From: CBDAPI01 sp964565865
GTDB taxonomy: Bacteria > Acidobacteriota > UBA6911 > RPQK01 > CBDAPI01
Reading direction: 5' to 3'
Assembly: GCA_964565865.1 (NCBI GenBank)
Contig: CAZMGM010000002.1
Coordinates: 86,985-150,984 of the forward strand
Length of the DNA: 64,000 bases
Position numbers and translations under genes: made by a program. This document shows positions 6,818 to 15,044 of the stretch, piece by piece. The number at the start of each line of letters is the position of its first letter. The stretch's first letter is position 1. The notes beneath the pieces were generated by a model. The model was not told where the DNA came from. It saw only the letters and a program-made list of their open reading frames with translations, and made no database searches.

Positions 6818-8581
6818 TCAAGTGAGACCCGTTACCTGTGCGTTCTCTACATCGACATCGACCCTTCGGTAGGCCGGATTTGAAGACGTGCCGGGCATGA
6901 GCTTGATGTCACCCGCACAGGGACACAGGAAGCGGGCACCCGTATACACGAGTATGTCTCGTATGGGAAGAACCCAGTTCTTGGGAACACCCTTGCGCGC
7001 AGGGTCATGGGTCAGGCTGAGCGGGGTCTTGACCATCATGGTTGCAAAGTCGTCAAAGCGCTCATCCGACTCCAGCCTAACAGCTTTGGACCTGGCTTCG
7101 GGCGTCCAGCTTACGCTCTCTGCTCCGTAGATTTTGGTGGCGATCAACTCGACCCGCCTGGTCAGCTTCATGGATCCGGGATAAAGAAAATCGAAGTCAT
7201 TCTCTTCCTGGGTGGCTTCAACGACTGCCTCGGCGAGCGGAGCGGCACCTTCCCCACCTCTGGCCCAGTGATCCGATGCTGCAAAACGTGTTCCGCAATT
7301 CTCGACGGCCTGTCGAACCAGTTTGATTTCTTCCTCGGTGTCACTCCGAAAAAGATTTAAGCACACGACTGGGCTCACACCCGATTTCCGTATGATCGAG
7401 ATGTGGTGAAGGAGATTAGGAAGGCCCTGCTCGACGAGGCCCAGATCCTGCCTGGTGTACTCGTCCGGGAGGTTGCTTCCCGGTATGACCGGTTGTCCAC
7501 CGCCGTGAAGCTTTAGAGCCCGGATCGTAGCAGTTAGTACGCAGGCGTCCGGTTTCAGCCCACTGGCCCGACACTTGACGTTCCAGAACTTTTCAAAACC
7601 GATCTCGGAACCGAATCCGCTTTCCGTCACATGATAGTCAAAGAGCTTGAGTCCCAGGCGATCCCCAATGATGGAGGATTGCCCGATCGCTATGTTTGCG
7701 AAAGGACCGGTGTGAACAAGACAGGGTTGGTAGTCAGCGGTGCAGCAAAGAGTCGGATTGATAGCGTTACGCATCCATGCACACATGGCTCCATCCACTT
7801 CCAGATCCGCTGTGGTGACAGGCTTCCCCTGCTTGTCGAAAGCGACCGTGATTTCGCTGATTCTCTTCCGAAGATCGGCCAGATCCCTAGCGATGGAAAG
7901 GATAGCCATCAGCTCAGAGCTGGCAGAAATGTTGAAGCCAGAATTCATCTCGAAGCCGTCCAGACGGCTTCCTATGCCAATCACGATGTTGCGAAGAGAC
8001 TGGGCACAAAAATCCATCGCCCAGCGCAACTGGACGCGGGTTGCGTCAATGTTGAGTCGGGGCATCCCGCTGCGCCGCAATAGCTCGTCGTTTCCGTAGT
8101 TGCGCTCATGCTGTAGTCGAGCGGTCACGGCAACCATAGCCAGGTTGTGGGCATTGGTTACATCGTTGATGTCACCAGTCAGCCCCATTGAGAGTTCCTC
8201 CATGGGGATCAGGAGGGCGTTTCCAGCGCCAGCAGCTGTACCCTTCATATTCATTGTGGGCCCGCCAGAGGCCTGCCGAAGGCAACCGCCCGCTCGCTTT
8301 CCTATACTGCTAAGTCCTTGGATCAGACCGAGGGCTGTGGTCGTTTTCCCCTCCCCGAGAGGCGTTGGCGTGATTCCTACGATATCCACATACTTCCCGT
8401 CAGGCCTATCACTAAGGCGCTTCATGATCCTGAGGACGTTCAGTTTTGCCAGTCTTCCGATCGGAATAATTTCTTCGTTGGCCAACTCCAGACGGTCCGC
8501 CCATTCGAGGGGAGTAGGCATATTCTCTTCTGCTGCTCGGGATATTTCCCAGTTGGCCATCCGAGTCGGATCATAGATCAT
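6818..8581 (-). CDS. fhs: Formate--tetrahydrofolate ligase
   Basis: At 587 residues this is the normal family length. The ATP-binding loop TPTPLGEGKTTTALGL is present, followed by conserved GGGYSQV-type region equivalents (RQASGGPTMNMKGTAAGAG), ELSMGLTGDINDVTNAHNL and the C-terminal PGTSSNPA. The enzyme makes 10-formyl-THF from formate, ATP and THF in the cytoplasm, feeding purine synthesis or one-carbon metabolism. Translation may begin at ATG 8581 or seven codons later at 8560. It heads the fhs-rraA-M24 group, and its start faces the arginine decarboxylase gene across about 150 bases. Confidence 0.95.
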   Translation of the reverse strand: MIYDPTRMANWEISRAAEENMPTPLEWADRLELANEEIIPIGRLAKLNVLRIMKRLSDRPDGKYVDIVGITPTPLGEGKTTTALGLIQGLSSIGKRAGGCLRQASGGPTMNMKGTAAGAGNALLIPMEELSMGLTGDINDVTNAHNLAMVAVTARLQHERNYGNDELLRRSGMPRLNIDATRVQLRWAMDFCAQSLRNIVIGIGSRLDGFEMNSGFNISASSELMAILSIARDLADLRKRISEITVAFDKQGKPVTTADLEVDGAMCAWMRNAINPTLCCTADYQPCLVHTGPFANIAIGQSSIIGDRLGLKLFDYHVTESGFGSEIGFEKFWNVKCRASGLKPDACVLTATIRALKLHGGGQPVIPGSNLPDEYTRQDLGLVEQGLPNLLHHISIIRKSGVSPVVCLNLFRSDTEEEIKLVRQAVENCGTRFAASDHWARGGEGAAPLAEAVVEATQEENDFDFLYPGSMKLTRRVELIATKIYGAESVSWTPEARSKAVRLESDERFDDFATMMVKTPLSLTHDPARKGVPKNWVLPIRDILVYTGARFLCPCAGDIKLMPGTSSNPAYRRVDVDVENAQVTGLT

Positions 8582-8734
8582 GGCTTCTTCTTGTCCTCTA
8601 CTTCTACGAGTTTCCCGGGTTCGCTACTTTTCTGCCGGTTGCCTACAATGGTTGGCGGCAAGCGATCATACTGTAACCAGCATTTCCCGCAAAGCCAAGC
8701 CTCAATCAGTCACATACTCTTAAGAGAAGGAACT

Positions 8735-9286
8735 GTGGAGCTAACCCCGAAGAAGATGTTCTTTACCAGGGGCGTTGGTTTTCATCGCAACAGCCTGCAG
8801 AGTTTCGAGATTGCCCTCCGAGACGCACGGATCGAGAAATATAATCTCGTGAAGGTGTCCAGCATTTTTCCTCCCGATTGCAAACTTGTCCCCCGGCATG
8901 TAGGAATCCGTGCCATCAAACCGGGGCAAATCTGTTTCCTGGTTCTGGCCCGAGAAAGCACCAATGAGCCAAACCGGCGGGTCGCGGCCGCCATAGGCTT
9001 GGCCCAACCTAAAGATAAGGAACAGTACGGGTACATAAGCGAACACCATGCCTTCGGGCAAACCAGCCAGACCGCGGCAGGATTTGCAGAGAATCTAGCA
9101 GCCACCATGCTGGCCTCCACACAAGGCGTTGAGCTGGACCCGAAGGTTGCACGGGACGAGCGAAAACAAGCCTACCAGGTTGGGCAGCGGACCTTTTCGA
9201 CTCGCAGCATCGCCCGCTCGGCAAGCGGCCACAAGGACGGCCTGTGGACGACCGTCATCGCCGCCGCAGTGATGCTGCTTGATTGA
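8735..9286 (+). CDS. pdaD: Pyruvoyl-dependent arginine decarboxylase
   Basis: I chose GTG 8735, preceded by AGAAGGA, giving a 183-residue protein (MELTPKKMFFTRGVGFH...). The longer open frame upstream is only the shadow of fhs. The PvlArgDC signature is complete: TRGVGFH, LQSFEIALRDA, and NLVKVSSIFPP. In the last, self-cleavage between Ser42 and Ser43 would generate the alpha subunit with its N-terminal pyruvoyl group. The enzyme converts arginine to agmatine for polyamine synthesis without PLP. The C-terminal region (HHAFGQTSQTAAGFAENLAA) also matches the family. It is divergent from fhs and followed by decayed DNA. Confidence 0.9.
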   Translation: MELTPKKMFFTRGVGFHRNSLQSFEIALRDARIEKYNLVKVSSIFPPDCKLVPRHVGIRAIKPGQICFLVLARESTNEPNRRVAAAIGLAQPKDKEQYGYISEHHAFGQTSQTAAGFAENLAATMLASTQGVELDPKVARDERKQAYQVGQRTFSTRSIARSASGHKDGLWTTVIAAAVMLLD

Positions 9287-9389
9287 CACACGACCCGGTC
9301 TTCAGAGAGCGATTTCCCGCGCTCTGACTCCCTACACTAAGGAGCCCGGCCCTGAGACAGAGACACGAAAATCTGTCCAAAGAGCATGA

Positions 9390-9635
9390 TATGAACTACC
9401 TCCACCATGCCAGAAGATCCCGTTCCTGAGGCGATCCTGATGCCTGAGCTGCTGCTGGGGGCCCGCATGAGCCTGTGTTGTCCTAGGCGTAGCGGACCTC
9501 TTCTGGATGGCCGCATTGACCCTGGTCATGTGCAGCGAGAAGATCTCGCGGTTTGGAGCCACCTTGGTTCCACTTCTTACACTCTCACTGATATTGTGGG
9601 GCGTTGCTGATATTGTAGTTTGGATGACCGGATAA
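9390..9635 (+). pseudogene. Remnant of a DUF2182 membrane protein (C-terminal part)
   Basis: The frame 9471-9635 translates to ADLFWMAALTLVMCSEKISR followed by a hydrophobic helix and a stop. This matches the end of DUF2182 integral membrane proteins, where a GVMNLxWMAALT stretch and an EK pair precede the last helix. The region before it (from about 9390) has DUF2182-like pieces in another frame interrupted by stops (tga at about 9450, tag within 9460-9490). No intact start remains. Confidence 0.55.
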
Positions 9636-9867
9636 ATTGTGAATTTTCGGTTCTGTTCCCAGGAACAGCGATTGCTATGCCGTCTATCGAGATCGGGGTG
9701 TACCCAGACTATACAATGCACCGGTCAAAGGTGCCGTAGCAACGATTCTTAGCTGAGATCTCATCAGGTCAATGAAGCCTCATGAAGCGCCACACCTGCA
9801 AAGGTATAATCAGATATCGTCAGTCGGCTGGGCGATCGTGTGCTTCTGGAAGCTTGGAGGGGCTATC

Positions 9868-10170
9868 TTGTACATAGCAATGAATCGTTTTCGAGTCTCC
9901 CGAGGCCGGGAGTCGGTTTTCGAGGATCTCTGGCGCAACCGCGAATCCTATCTTGACGGTGTCGAGGGCTTTCGTGAGTTCCATCTCTTGCGCAGCTCGA
10001 ACAGTGAGGAGGCCACTCTCTATGCCTCACATTCGGTATGGGCCTCCCGAGAGGCGTTCGAGGTCTGGACCCAGTCGGAAGCCTTCCGTAAGGCACACTC
10101 TCAAGCGCACTCGCCCCCAGGAACGTTGCTGGGGCATCCCCAATTCGAGGGTTTCGAGGTTATTCTATGA
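9868..10170 (+). CDS. ABM-domain protein, possible haem-degrading monooxygenase
   Basis: I chose TTG 9868, which has GGAGG seven bases upstream and yields a protein starting MYIAMNRFRVSRGRE, the usual N terminus of this family. It is a 100-residue ferredoxin-like antibiotic-biosynthesis-monooxygenase domain with the pattern FREFHLLRS...YASHSVWASREAFEVW...SEAFRKAH. IsdG/HmoA-like members of this fold open haem to release iron; others are small monooxygenases. The last codons overlap the NYN gene by 4 bases (ATGA), so the two are translationally coupled. Confidence 0.75.
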   Translation: MYIAMNRFRVSRGRESVFEDLWRNRESYLDGVEGFREFHLLRSSNSEEATLYASHSVWASREAFEVWTQSEAFRKAHSQAHSPPGTLLGHPQFEGFEVIL

Positions 10171-10940
10171 CTGCTCGAGGCAGGAACGGTATGAGTAGTG
10201 ACGAAAGACAAATCGCCTTCTATCTTGACTTCGAGAACATTGCCCTGGGAGTCAAAGAGAAAAAGAAGCTGCGCTTCGACATCGAGCTAATGCTTCAGCG
10301 GCTTCTGGAAAAAGGGAAAATCCTGGTCAAACGTGCCTACGCAGACTGGAGCCGATACAAGACTTACAGTCAGGATCTCCACAGTGCTGCAATCGAACTC
10401 ATCGAAATCCCGCAGCGGAGCTACAGCGGGAATGACAGCGCTGATATCCGGCTCACCGTCGATGCTATGGATCTCTGCTACTCCAAGGACCATGTAGACA
10501 CCTTTGCCATTGCCTCCGGGGACAGTGATTTTTCCCCGCTGGTTTCAAAGCTCAGGGAGAATGCCAAGTACGTGATCGGACTGGGTGTCAAGAACTCCAC
10601 CTCTGACCTGCTTGTAGAGAACTGTGACGAATTCATCTTTTACGAAGACCTGATCCGGAGCCAGAAAAAAACGCTCAAACCTGGGAATATTCCGACCAGA
10701 AAAGCTGAGGCTTTCGAAGTTGTCATCAGCGCAATTCAGGCTCTCGACCGCGAAGGTAAGACTAGAATCTGGGCATCTATGGTGAAGGAGACGGTCAAAC
10801 GCAAGAAGCCGTCATTTGACGAAAACTACTATGGCTATTCCTCTTTTTCAAGATTGCTCGAAGACGCCCAGAAGATGGACTTGTTCCAGCTCAGTAAAGA
10901 CGAACGCTCTGGCTCCTACATCATCACGGAGTACAGCTAG
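10167..10940 (+). CDS. NYN-domain (LabA/DUF88-type) nuclease-like protein
   Basis: The 257-residue protein has an N-terminal NYN (PIN-like) domain with its acidic residues: AFYLDFENIA (Asp, Asn), NDSADIRLTVDAMD and IASGDSDFSPLV. These are the metal-binding Asp positions expected for a ribonuclease fold. The C-terminal 80 residues (KAEAFEVVISAIQALDREG..., YGYSSFSRLLEDA) look like an OST-HTH/LOTUS RNA-binding domain, the usual partner of NYN in this family. The role is probably RNA processing or decay. Either ATG 10167 (overlap with the ABM gene, GAGG upstream) or ATG 10191 (AGGCAGGAA upstream) could be used. Confidence 0.8.
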   Translation: MTARGRNGMSSDERQIAFYLDFENIALGVKEKKKLRFDIELMLQRLLEKGKILVKRAYADWSRYKTYSQDLHSAAIELIEIPQRSYSGNDSADIRLTVDAMDLCYSKDHVDTFAIASGDSDFSPLVSKLRENAKYVIGLGVKNSTSDLLVENCDEFIFYEDLIRSQKKTLKPGNIPTRKAEAFEVVISAIQALDREGKTRIWASMVKETVKRKKPSFDENYYGYSSFSRLLEDAQKMDLFQLSKDERSGSYIITEYS

Positions 10941-12452
10941 CTAAGAAGCCCGGGGGGCTACAGTGCGGCGGCTCAACCAGCGGTTGAGCCCGAGCAAAAA
11001 TCCCATCGCCACTCCCCATTGCACCAGGCATGACATCACACTGAAGGAATCGAACGGGTTGTACCAGGTGTCGGGGGCATACACTGTGGCCGATAGGTAG
11101 AGCCACCAGGCTAGCAGCAGCCCCGCCAGCAACGGGACCACACAGGTCATCAGGACGTCCCAGGTACGGCCTGCATTCCAGTCACCCGGTAACCCGTCGA
11201 TGGTCTCCTTACGGAAGCGTCGTGCCCCATGGCGAATGACTGCAAACGCTATGAATGCCCCTGAGATCATGAGCGCAATGCTCCAGACAAAGTCCTGATT
11301 CTGCAGAAAGCCGAGGTGGACGGAGGAGGGAATGCCCAGTAGGAAACCCGCCGTACCCACGCCCGCGATGGCGTAACGACGCAGAACGCCAAGATCCATG
11401 ACAATCCTAGTAGCCAGTTCTATCATAGAGATGAGCGAACTGAAGGCGGCGCAGGAGAGCCCCAGGAAGAACATCACCGCGAATAGATTGCCGGCTGGCA
11501 TGCTGGAGAAGAGTTGAAGCATCCAGATGAACGTCAAGCCGGTAGCGGCGGGCCCGCTGGTCCGCATCACTTCCAGCACTTCTGAATTGTCCATATCGGC
11601 ACCAAGAATGGCGAAGACGGTCCCGAAGATGACCATGGCTGCCAGGATTGACACGGCGTTGTTGCCTGCGGCAGTGATAATCGCGTTCTTGACAACGCCG
11701 TGTCTGCGCTGCATGTACGCCCCGTAGGTAAGGATCAGGCCCCAGCCCGCGCCGGTGTCGAAGGCATTCTGGGTAAGTGCCTCAAGCCAGACTTTGGGCT
11801 TCGTCAATGTCCCCCAGTCGGGAGAAAAGAGAAACCCGATTCCTTCCCAGGAACCGGCCAGCGTGAGTGTTCGGACCAGGGCGATGAGCAGGACAAACAG
11901 CAGTGTTGGAATCAGGACTTTGTTAACGCGCTCGATGGACTGCACGCCTTTCCACACAGCCAGTGCGGCCAGCCCCATTGCCAGAGCATGAAAGAAAACA
12001 GGCAGTCCGCTGCCCTGGAAGCTGTCCCATATTCCCCTCGCTTGCTGAGCGTCGAAAGGAAGAGGCGCGGTCGCCGTCTTGATCAGGTAGTACAGGCACC
12101 AACCTGCTATGACCGAATAGTAGAACATGATGCCCGCAGCTACGAAGCCAACGAAGGCTCCCATCCAGGCAAACTTCTTCCCAGCAACCTTGATGAAGGT
12201 GCCAACCACACCCATCCGCCCTCTGCGCCCCAGGGCATATTCGGCAACGATGAGCGGGACACTCCATACGAACAGGAAGATCACCCATGCCACGAGGAAG
12301 GCTCCCGCCCCTTCATCACCACTGTTCTGAGCCACTATGCGCGGAAAGCGCCAGATATTACCCGTGCCGACTGCAATTCCGAGAGCGCTTAGAATGAGTC
12401 CGAGACGAGAGGAAAAACGTTGCNNNNNNNNNNGCTCTGTTGGATCGGACAT
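10941..12452 (-). CDS. Sodium-dependent transporter, NSS (SNF) family
   Basis: About twelve transmembrane helices with the family start FSSRLGLILSALGIAVGTGN followed by IWRFPR, which holds the first sodium site. Bacterial members co-transport amino acids or related solutes with sodium in the inner membrane. Ten Ns (12424-12433) interrupt codons 7-10, so the first residues (MSDPTE) and the true start are uncertain. The frame happens to stay open across the gap. The stop lies right after the NYN gene stop, so the two genes converge. Confidence 0.85.
   Translation of the reverse strand: MSDPTEXXXXQRFSSRLGLILSALGIAVGTGNIWRFPRIVAQNSGDEGAGAFLVAWVIFLFVWSVPLIVAEYALGRRGRMGVVGTFIKVAGKKFAWMGAFVGFVAAGIMFYYSVIAGWCLYYLIKTATAPLPFDAQQARGIWDSFQGSGLPVFFHALAMGLAALAVWKGVQSIERVNKVLIPTLLFVLLIALVRTLTLAGSWEGIGFLFSPDWGTLTKPKVWLEALTQNAFDTGAGWGLILTYGAYMQRRHGVVKNAIITAAGNNAVSILAAMVIFGTVFAILGADMDNSEVLEVMRTSGPAATGLTFIWMLQLFSSMPAGNLFAVMFFLGLSCAAFSSLISMIELATRIVMDLGVLRRYAIAGVGTAGFLLGIPSSVHLGFLQNQDFVWSIALMISGAFIAFAVIRHGARRFRKETIDGLPGDWNAGRTWDVLMTCVVPLLAGLLLAWWLYLSATVYAPDTWYNPFDSFSVMSCLVQWGVAMGFLLGLNRWLSRRTVAPRAS
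12424..12433. other. Assembly gap of ten Ns
   Basis: A run of exactly ten N characters, presumably a scaffold join of unknown true length. It falls in the first codons of the sodium symporter gene, so genes and spacing on either side cannot be assumed contiguous. Confidence 0.95.
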
Positions 12453-12517
12453 GTGGATGGGGGTCAGGAGCTTTAGTCTCCAGGCCGGAAGGTGCAGAAA
12501 GACGGGTGCCGGTCAGG

Positions 12518-12850
12518 TCAGGTTTTCCCTTCCTCCATCTTATGGATGACGAGAACTTTAGCACCTCTGACTCCGCCTTGCTTAAGTTCTAGGAGCGCCC
12601 GGTTGGCATTCTCGAGGGGGAAGGCCTACGTCTCCGGCTGGATGGGAATCCGGGCTACAAAAGACAGGAATTCCACGATATCGTATCGCGTCACGTTGGC
12701 TACCGTCTTAATCTCCTGCTCTAGCCACAAATGTGTGTGATAGCCCAGATTGGACAGTGTCTTTTGTCCCCGTCCTCCTTTCTGATCACGTTGATAACCA
12801 GACGGCCTCCCGGTCGCAGGTGAAGATGTCAGTGGGCTGCAAAACCGGCG
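12518..12850 (-). pseudogene. Eroded C terminus of a zinc-type alcohol dehydrogenase
   Basis: In one minus-strand frame the sequence reads LRPGGRLVINVIRKEDGDK, the NAD-domain segment of zinc alcohol dehydrogenases. Near 12765 it continues in another frame as HLWLEQEIKTVANVTRYDIV then FVARIPIQPET, an in-frame TAG (12628-12626), and AFPLENANRALLELKQGGVR followed by GAKVLVI and a stop at 12518. One frameshift plus one nonsense codon and the missing 5' two-thirds mark it as dead. Confidence 0.7.
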
Positions 12851-12889
12851 GATGATCGACCATTTTCCGTCCCAGCCGAGGAGCCATGG

Positions 12890-13363
12890 CTATCCTCTGC
12901 TGGAACCCTTCTGGCACGTTGTAATGGGTCCCAGCGCCCCGCCTGCCAGGGTGGATCTGAGGATCCCCTCGTATTGATTCAACAGACTCTGGATGATTGA
13001 GGAGCATAGCACGACCAGATCTAGGCCCGACCCCGGCAGCGAAATGTCGAGAGTTTGTGCCAGGTCACTCAAATCCGCCTGTGTGGGGTCAAACCGAGGC
13101 TCGTTAACGGAGCGGTTCCGAAGGTCCCGGAGGCGATTCAGACAGTTGAAAAAGCTGTCTGGCAACACGTCCATTTCGTTCAGGACGATCATCTTCCGGT
13201 AGTGCGAGATCCTCCTCATTTCGCCGGCGTGCTTGCAATGGGCCCTGATGAGTTCGTTAACGGTCAGCTCTATGAGTCCATGAGCGACAATTACGACAAG
13301 ACGCGGCCTGTCTTTCAGTCGTTCGAGGTCCGTCAGAAAAGCGGTCGTTTGCTGGCTCATCAT
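12890..13363 (-). CDS. HEPN/DUF4145-like helical protein of unknown function
   Basis: About 157 residues, mostly helical, starting MMSQQTTAFLTDLERLKDRP. The core resembles HEPN-type proteins: a long helix pair (LVVIVAHGLIELTVNELIRA) and a LNRLRDLRNRSVNEP segment. This is where HEPN nucleases have R-x4-6-H, but the His is absent here, so catalysis is doubtful. There is no clear Shine-Dalgarno and no obvious toxin/antitoxin partner: the minus-strand neighbour downstream is the dehydrogenase remnant. The last residues may be altered by read-in to that decayed DNA. Function not assigned. Confidence 0.5.
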   Translation of the reverse strand: MMSQQTTAFLTDLERLKDRPRLVVIVAHGLIELTVNELIRAHCKHAGEMRRISHYRKMIVLNEMDVLPDSFFNCLNRLRDLRNRSVNEPRFDPTQADLSDLAQTLDISLPGSGLDLVVLCSSIIQSLLNQYEGILRSTLAGGALGPITTCQKGSSRG

Positions 13364-13594
13364 TGAATGGTGTCTCGCACGGCCCGGCCGAACCGAATCC
13401 ATGCCCTATGTTAGGGCTATTGGGCTATTCTGGCCAGCCATCAATCGCGACAGAGATATTGCAGGAAAAGTCAATCGTTTTGGAACGCGAGAGGTATTGG
13501 GTCTCAGCGCCAGGCTGAACGAAGCAGAAGTTCATGAAACAGATCAAAATCCGGAGCTTACAACCGGATCGGTCCCAAGGACCGAGGGCTCTGA

Positions 13595-13623
13595 TTAAGC
13601 CGGAGTGCGTCGGCGTGTAAAAT
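13595..13623 (+). promoter_or_regulatory. Candidate promoter of the VCBS-SDR-GMC-GT2 operon
   Basis: TTAAGC (13595-13600), a 17-base spacer and TAAAAT (13618-13623). The -35 hexamer is identical to that proposed for the PSD1 gene. Transcription would start near 13630, about 60 bases before ATG 13690, which has AGGAGG at 13675-13680. The 287 bases between the HEPN-like gene and this operon hold nothing else that I can identify. Confidence 0.4.
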
Positions 13624-13689
13624 GAACACTGCTGAAAAGCTGGCCTCCGAGAACTTCGCCGCCAGCTACTTCACAGGAGGCGATGCGGG

Positions 13690-15003
13690 ATGACACTCCA
13701 GAAACACCTGAAAGCCGGAGGAGCGATGTTTTCGGGCCTCCTACTTCTCGCATGTGCGGGCCAGGGAGGAGGGAGCTACAAGATTCGAGACTTCCAGAAG
13801 ATTCATGTCACGCCGGTCTACTGGTCCGAGGGAGCCAGCTACGGCGACTTCAATCAGGACGGCCTCCTGGACCTGGTTTGCGGAGCTCACATCTACCTCG
13901 GGCCCGACTTCAGTGCGCGACATGAGTTCTACCCTGCCGTGGCTCCCACCAAACGTGGACCGAATGACCTCCTGTTTTATGCGCTCGACAGCTTCTTTTC
14001 CTTCGTACACGATTTCAACGGCGACGGCTGGAGCGACGTCCTTACCATGGGTCTCCCCAATGAGCCAGCCTACTGGTACGAGAATCCGAGGATCTCGTTG
14101 GCAGGACCGCCCGGGGGGGCGCCAGTCCACTGGAACCGACATGAGGTCATCGATCAAGTCAAGCTGGAATCTCCCCGTTTTGGAGATTTGACCGGAGACG
14201 AACAACCTGAGCTGATTCTGGGATACGGAGACCGGATGGGTTACGCGACTCCAGACCCGGTTGATCCAGAGAACCCTTGGGTGTTTCATGCGATTTCGAC
14301 CGAAATGGAAGTGCCCGTCTACCTGCACGGGCTTGGTTTCGGAGATATCGATGGAGACGGAAAAAGCGAGGTCGTCACCAAAGATGGCTGGTGGAGTCAG
14401 CCCGCTTCGCTCAAAGGAGATCCCGAATGGGAATACCAGGCCTACCAGTTCGCGGAGCGGGGCGGTGCTCAGATGTTCGTCTACGACGTGAACGGAGACG
14501 GTCTAAACGACGTCATCTCGAGCCTCAATGGACATGGCTGGGGTTTGAGCTGGTTCGAACAGCTCGAGGGCGCCACCGGGGAGGTCGACTTCAGGGAGCA
14601 CGTAATCATGAGCAAGGAGGAGGAGAACACGGACAATCCCTATGGAGTCCAGTTTTCACAACTCCACGCCCTCGTTGTCATTGACGTTGATAACGATGGG
14701 CTTAAGGATATCCTCACGGGAAAGACGTACAGGGCGCATGAGTTCCGCGACCCGGGTTCCCGGCAGCCTGCAGTAATCTACTGGTTCCGGCTGACACGTG
14801 TGGAGGACCGGGTTGAGTACGTACCCCACTTGATCGACGATCATTCGGGTATTGGCCGGCAGTTAGTCACGGCGGACATGAACTCGGATGGCTTGCTCGA
14901 TTTCGTCGTTGGCAATAAATATGGTGCCTTTGTTTTTCTTCAACAGACCCGCCTGGTGGATGTCGAGGAATGGCACAGGGCCCAGCCCGTGAGACTCTGG
15001 TAG
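13690..15003 (+). CDS. VCBS/FG-GAP repeat lipoprotein
   Basis: 437 residues with a lipoprotein-type signal (MFSGLLLLACAG, Cys at the cleavage site). Repeated FG-GAP units follow, each with an Asp-rich calcium loop: DFNQDGLLD, DFNGDGWSD, DIDGDGKSE, DVNGDGLND, DVDNDGLKD, DMNSDGLLD. These repeats build a beta-propeller on the cell surface or in the periplasm, and the loops bind calcium. There is no ASPIC/UnbV tail, unlike the CRTAC1 protein at 35-37 kb. The start has a good AGGAGG. It leads a cluster with an SDR, a GMC oxidoreductase and a glycosyltransferase, so a role in handling an extracellular glycan or lipid is possible but unproven. Confidence 0.8.
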   Translation: MTLQKHLKAGGAMFSGLLLLACAGQGGGSYKIRDFQKIHVTPVYWSEGASYGDFNQDGLLDLVCGAHIYLGPDFSARHEFYPAVAPTKRGPNDLLFYALDSFFSFVHDFNGDGWSDVLTMGLPNEPAYWYENPRISLAGPPGGAPVHWNRHEVIDQVKLESPRFGDLTGDEQPELILGYGDRMGYATPDPVDPENPWVFHAISTEMEVPVYLHGLGFGDIDGDGKSEVVTKDGWWSQPASLKGDPEWEYQAYQFAERGGAQMFVYDVNGDGLNDVISSLNGHGWGLSWFEQLEGATGEVDFREHVIMSKEEENTDNPYGVQFSQLHALVVIDVDNDGLKDILTGKTYRAHEFRDPGSRQPAVIYWFRLTRVEDRVEYVPHLIDDHSGIGRQLVTADMNSDGLLDFVVGNKYGAFVFLQQTRLVDVEEWHRAQPVRLW

Positions 15004-15044
15004 GAGGATACAAGGGACTGCCCCGTCCTTTCCTGAAATCTGGG

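Noticed and set aside
13622..13693. A 23-codon frame overlapping the VCBS start by ATGA, a possible leader peptide.
   Set aside because: Its ATG lies within the predicted -10 box and it has no Shine-Dalgarno, so it is probably not transcribed as an mRNA start.
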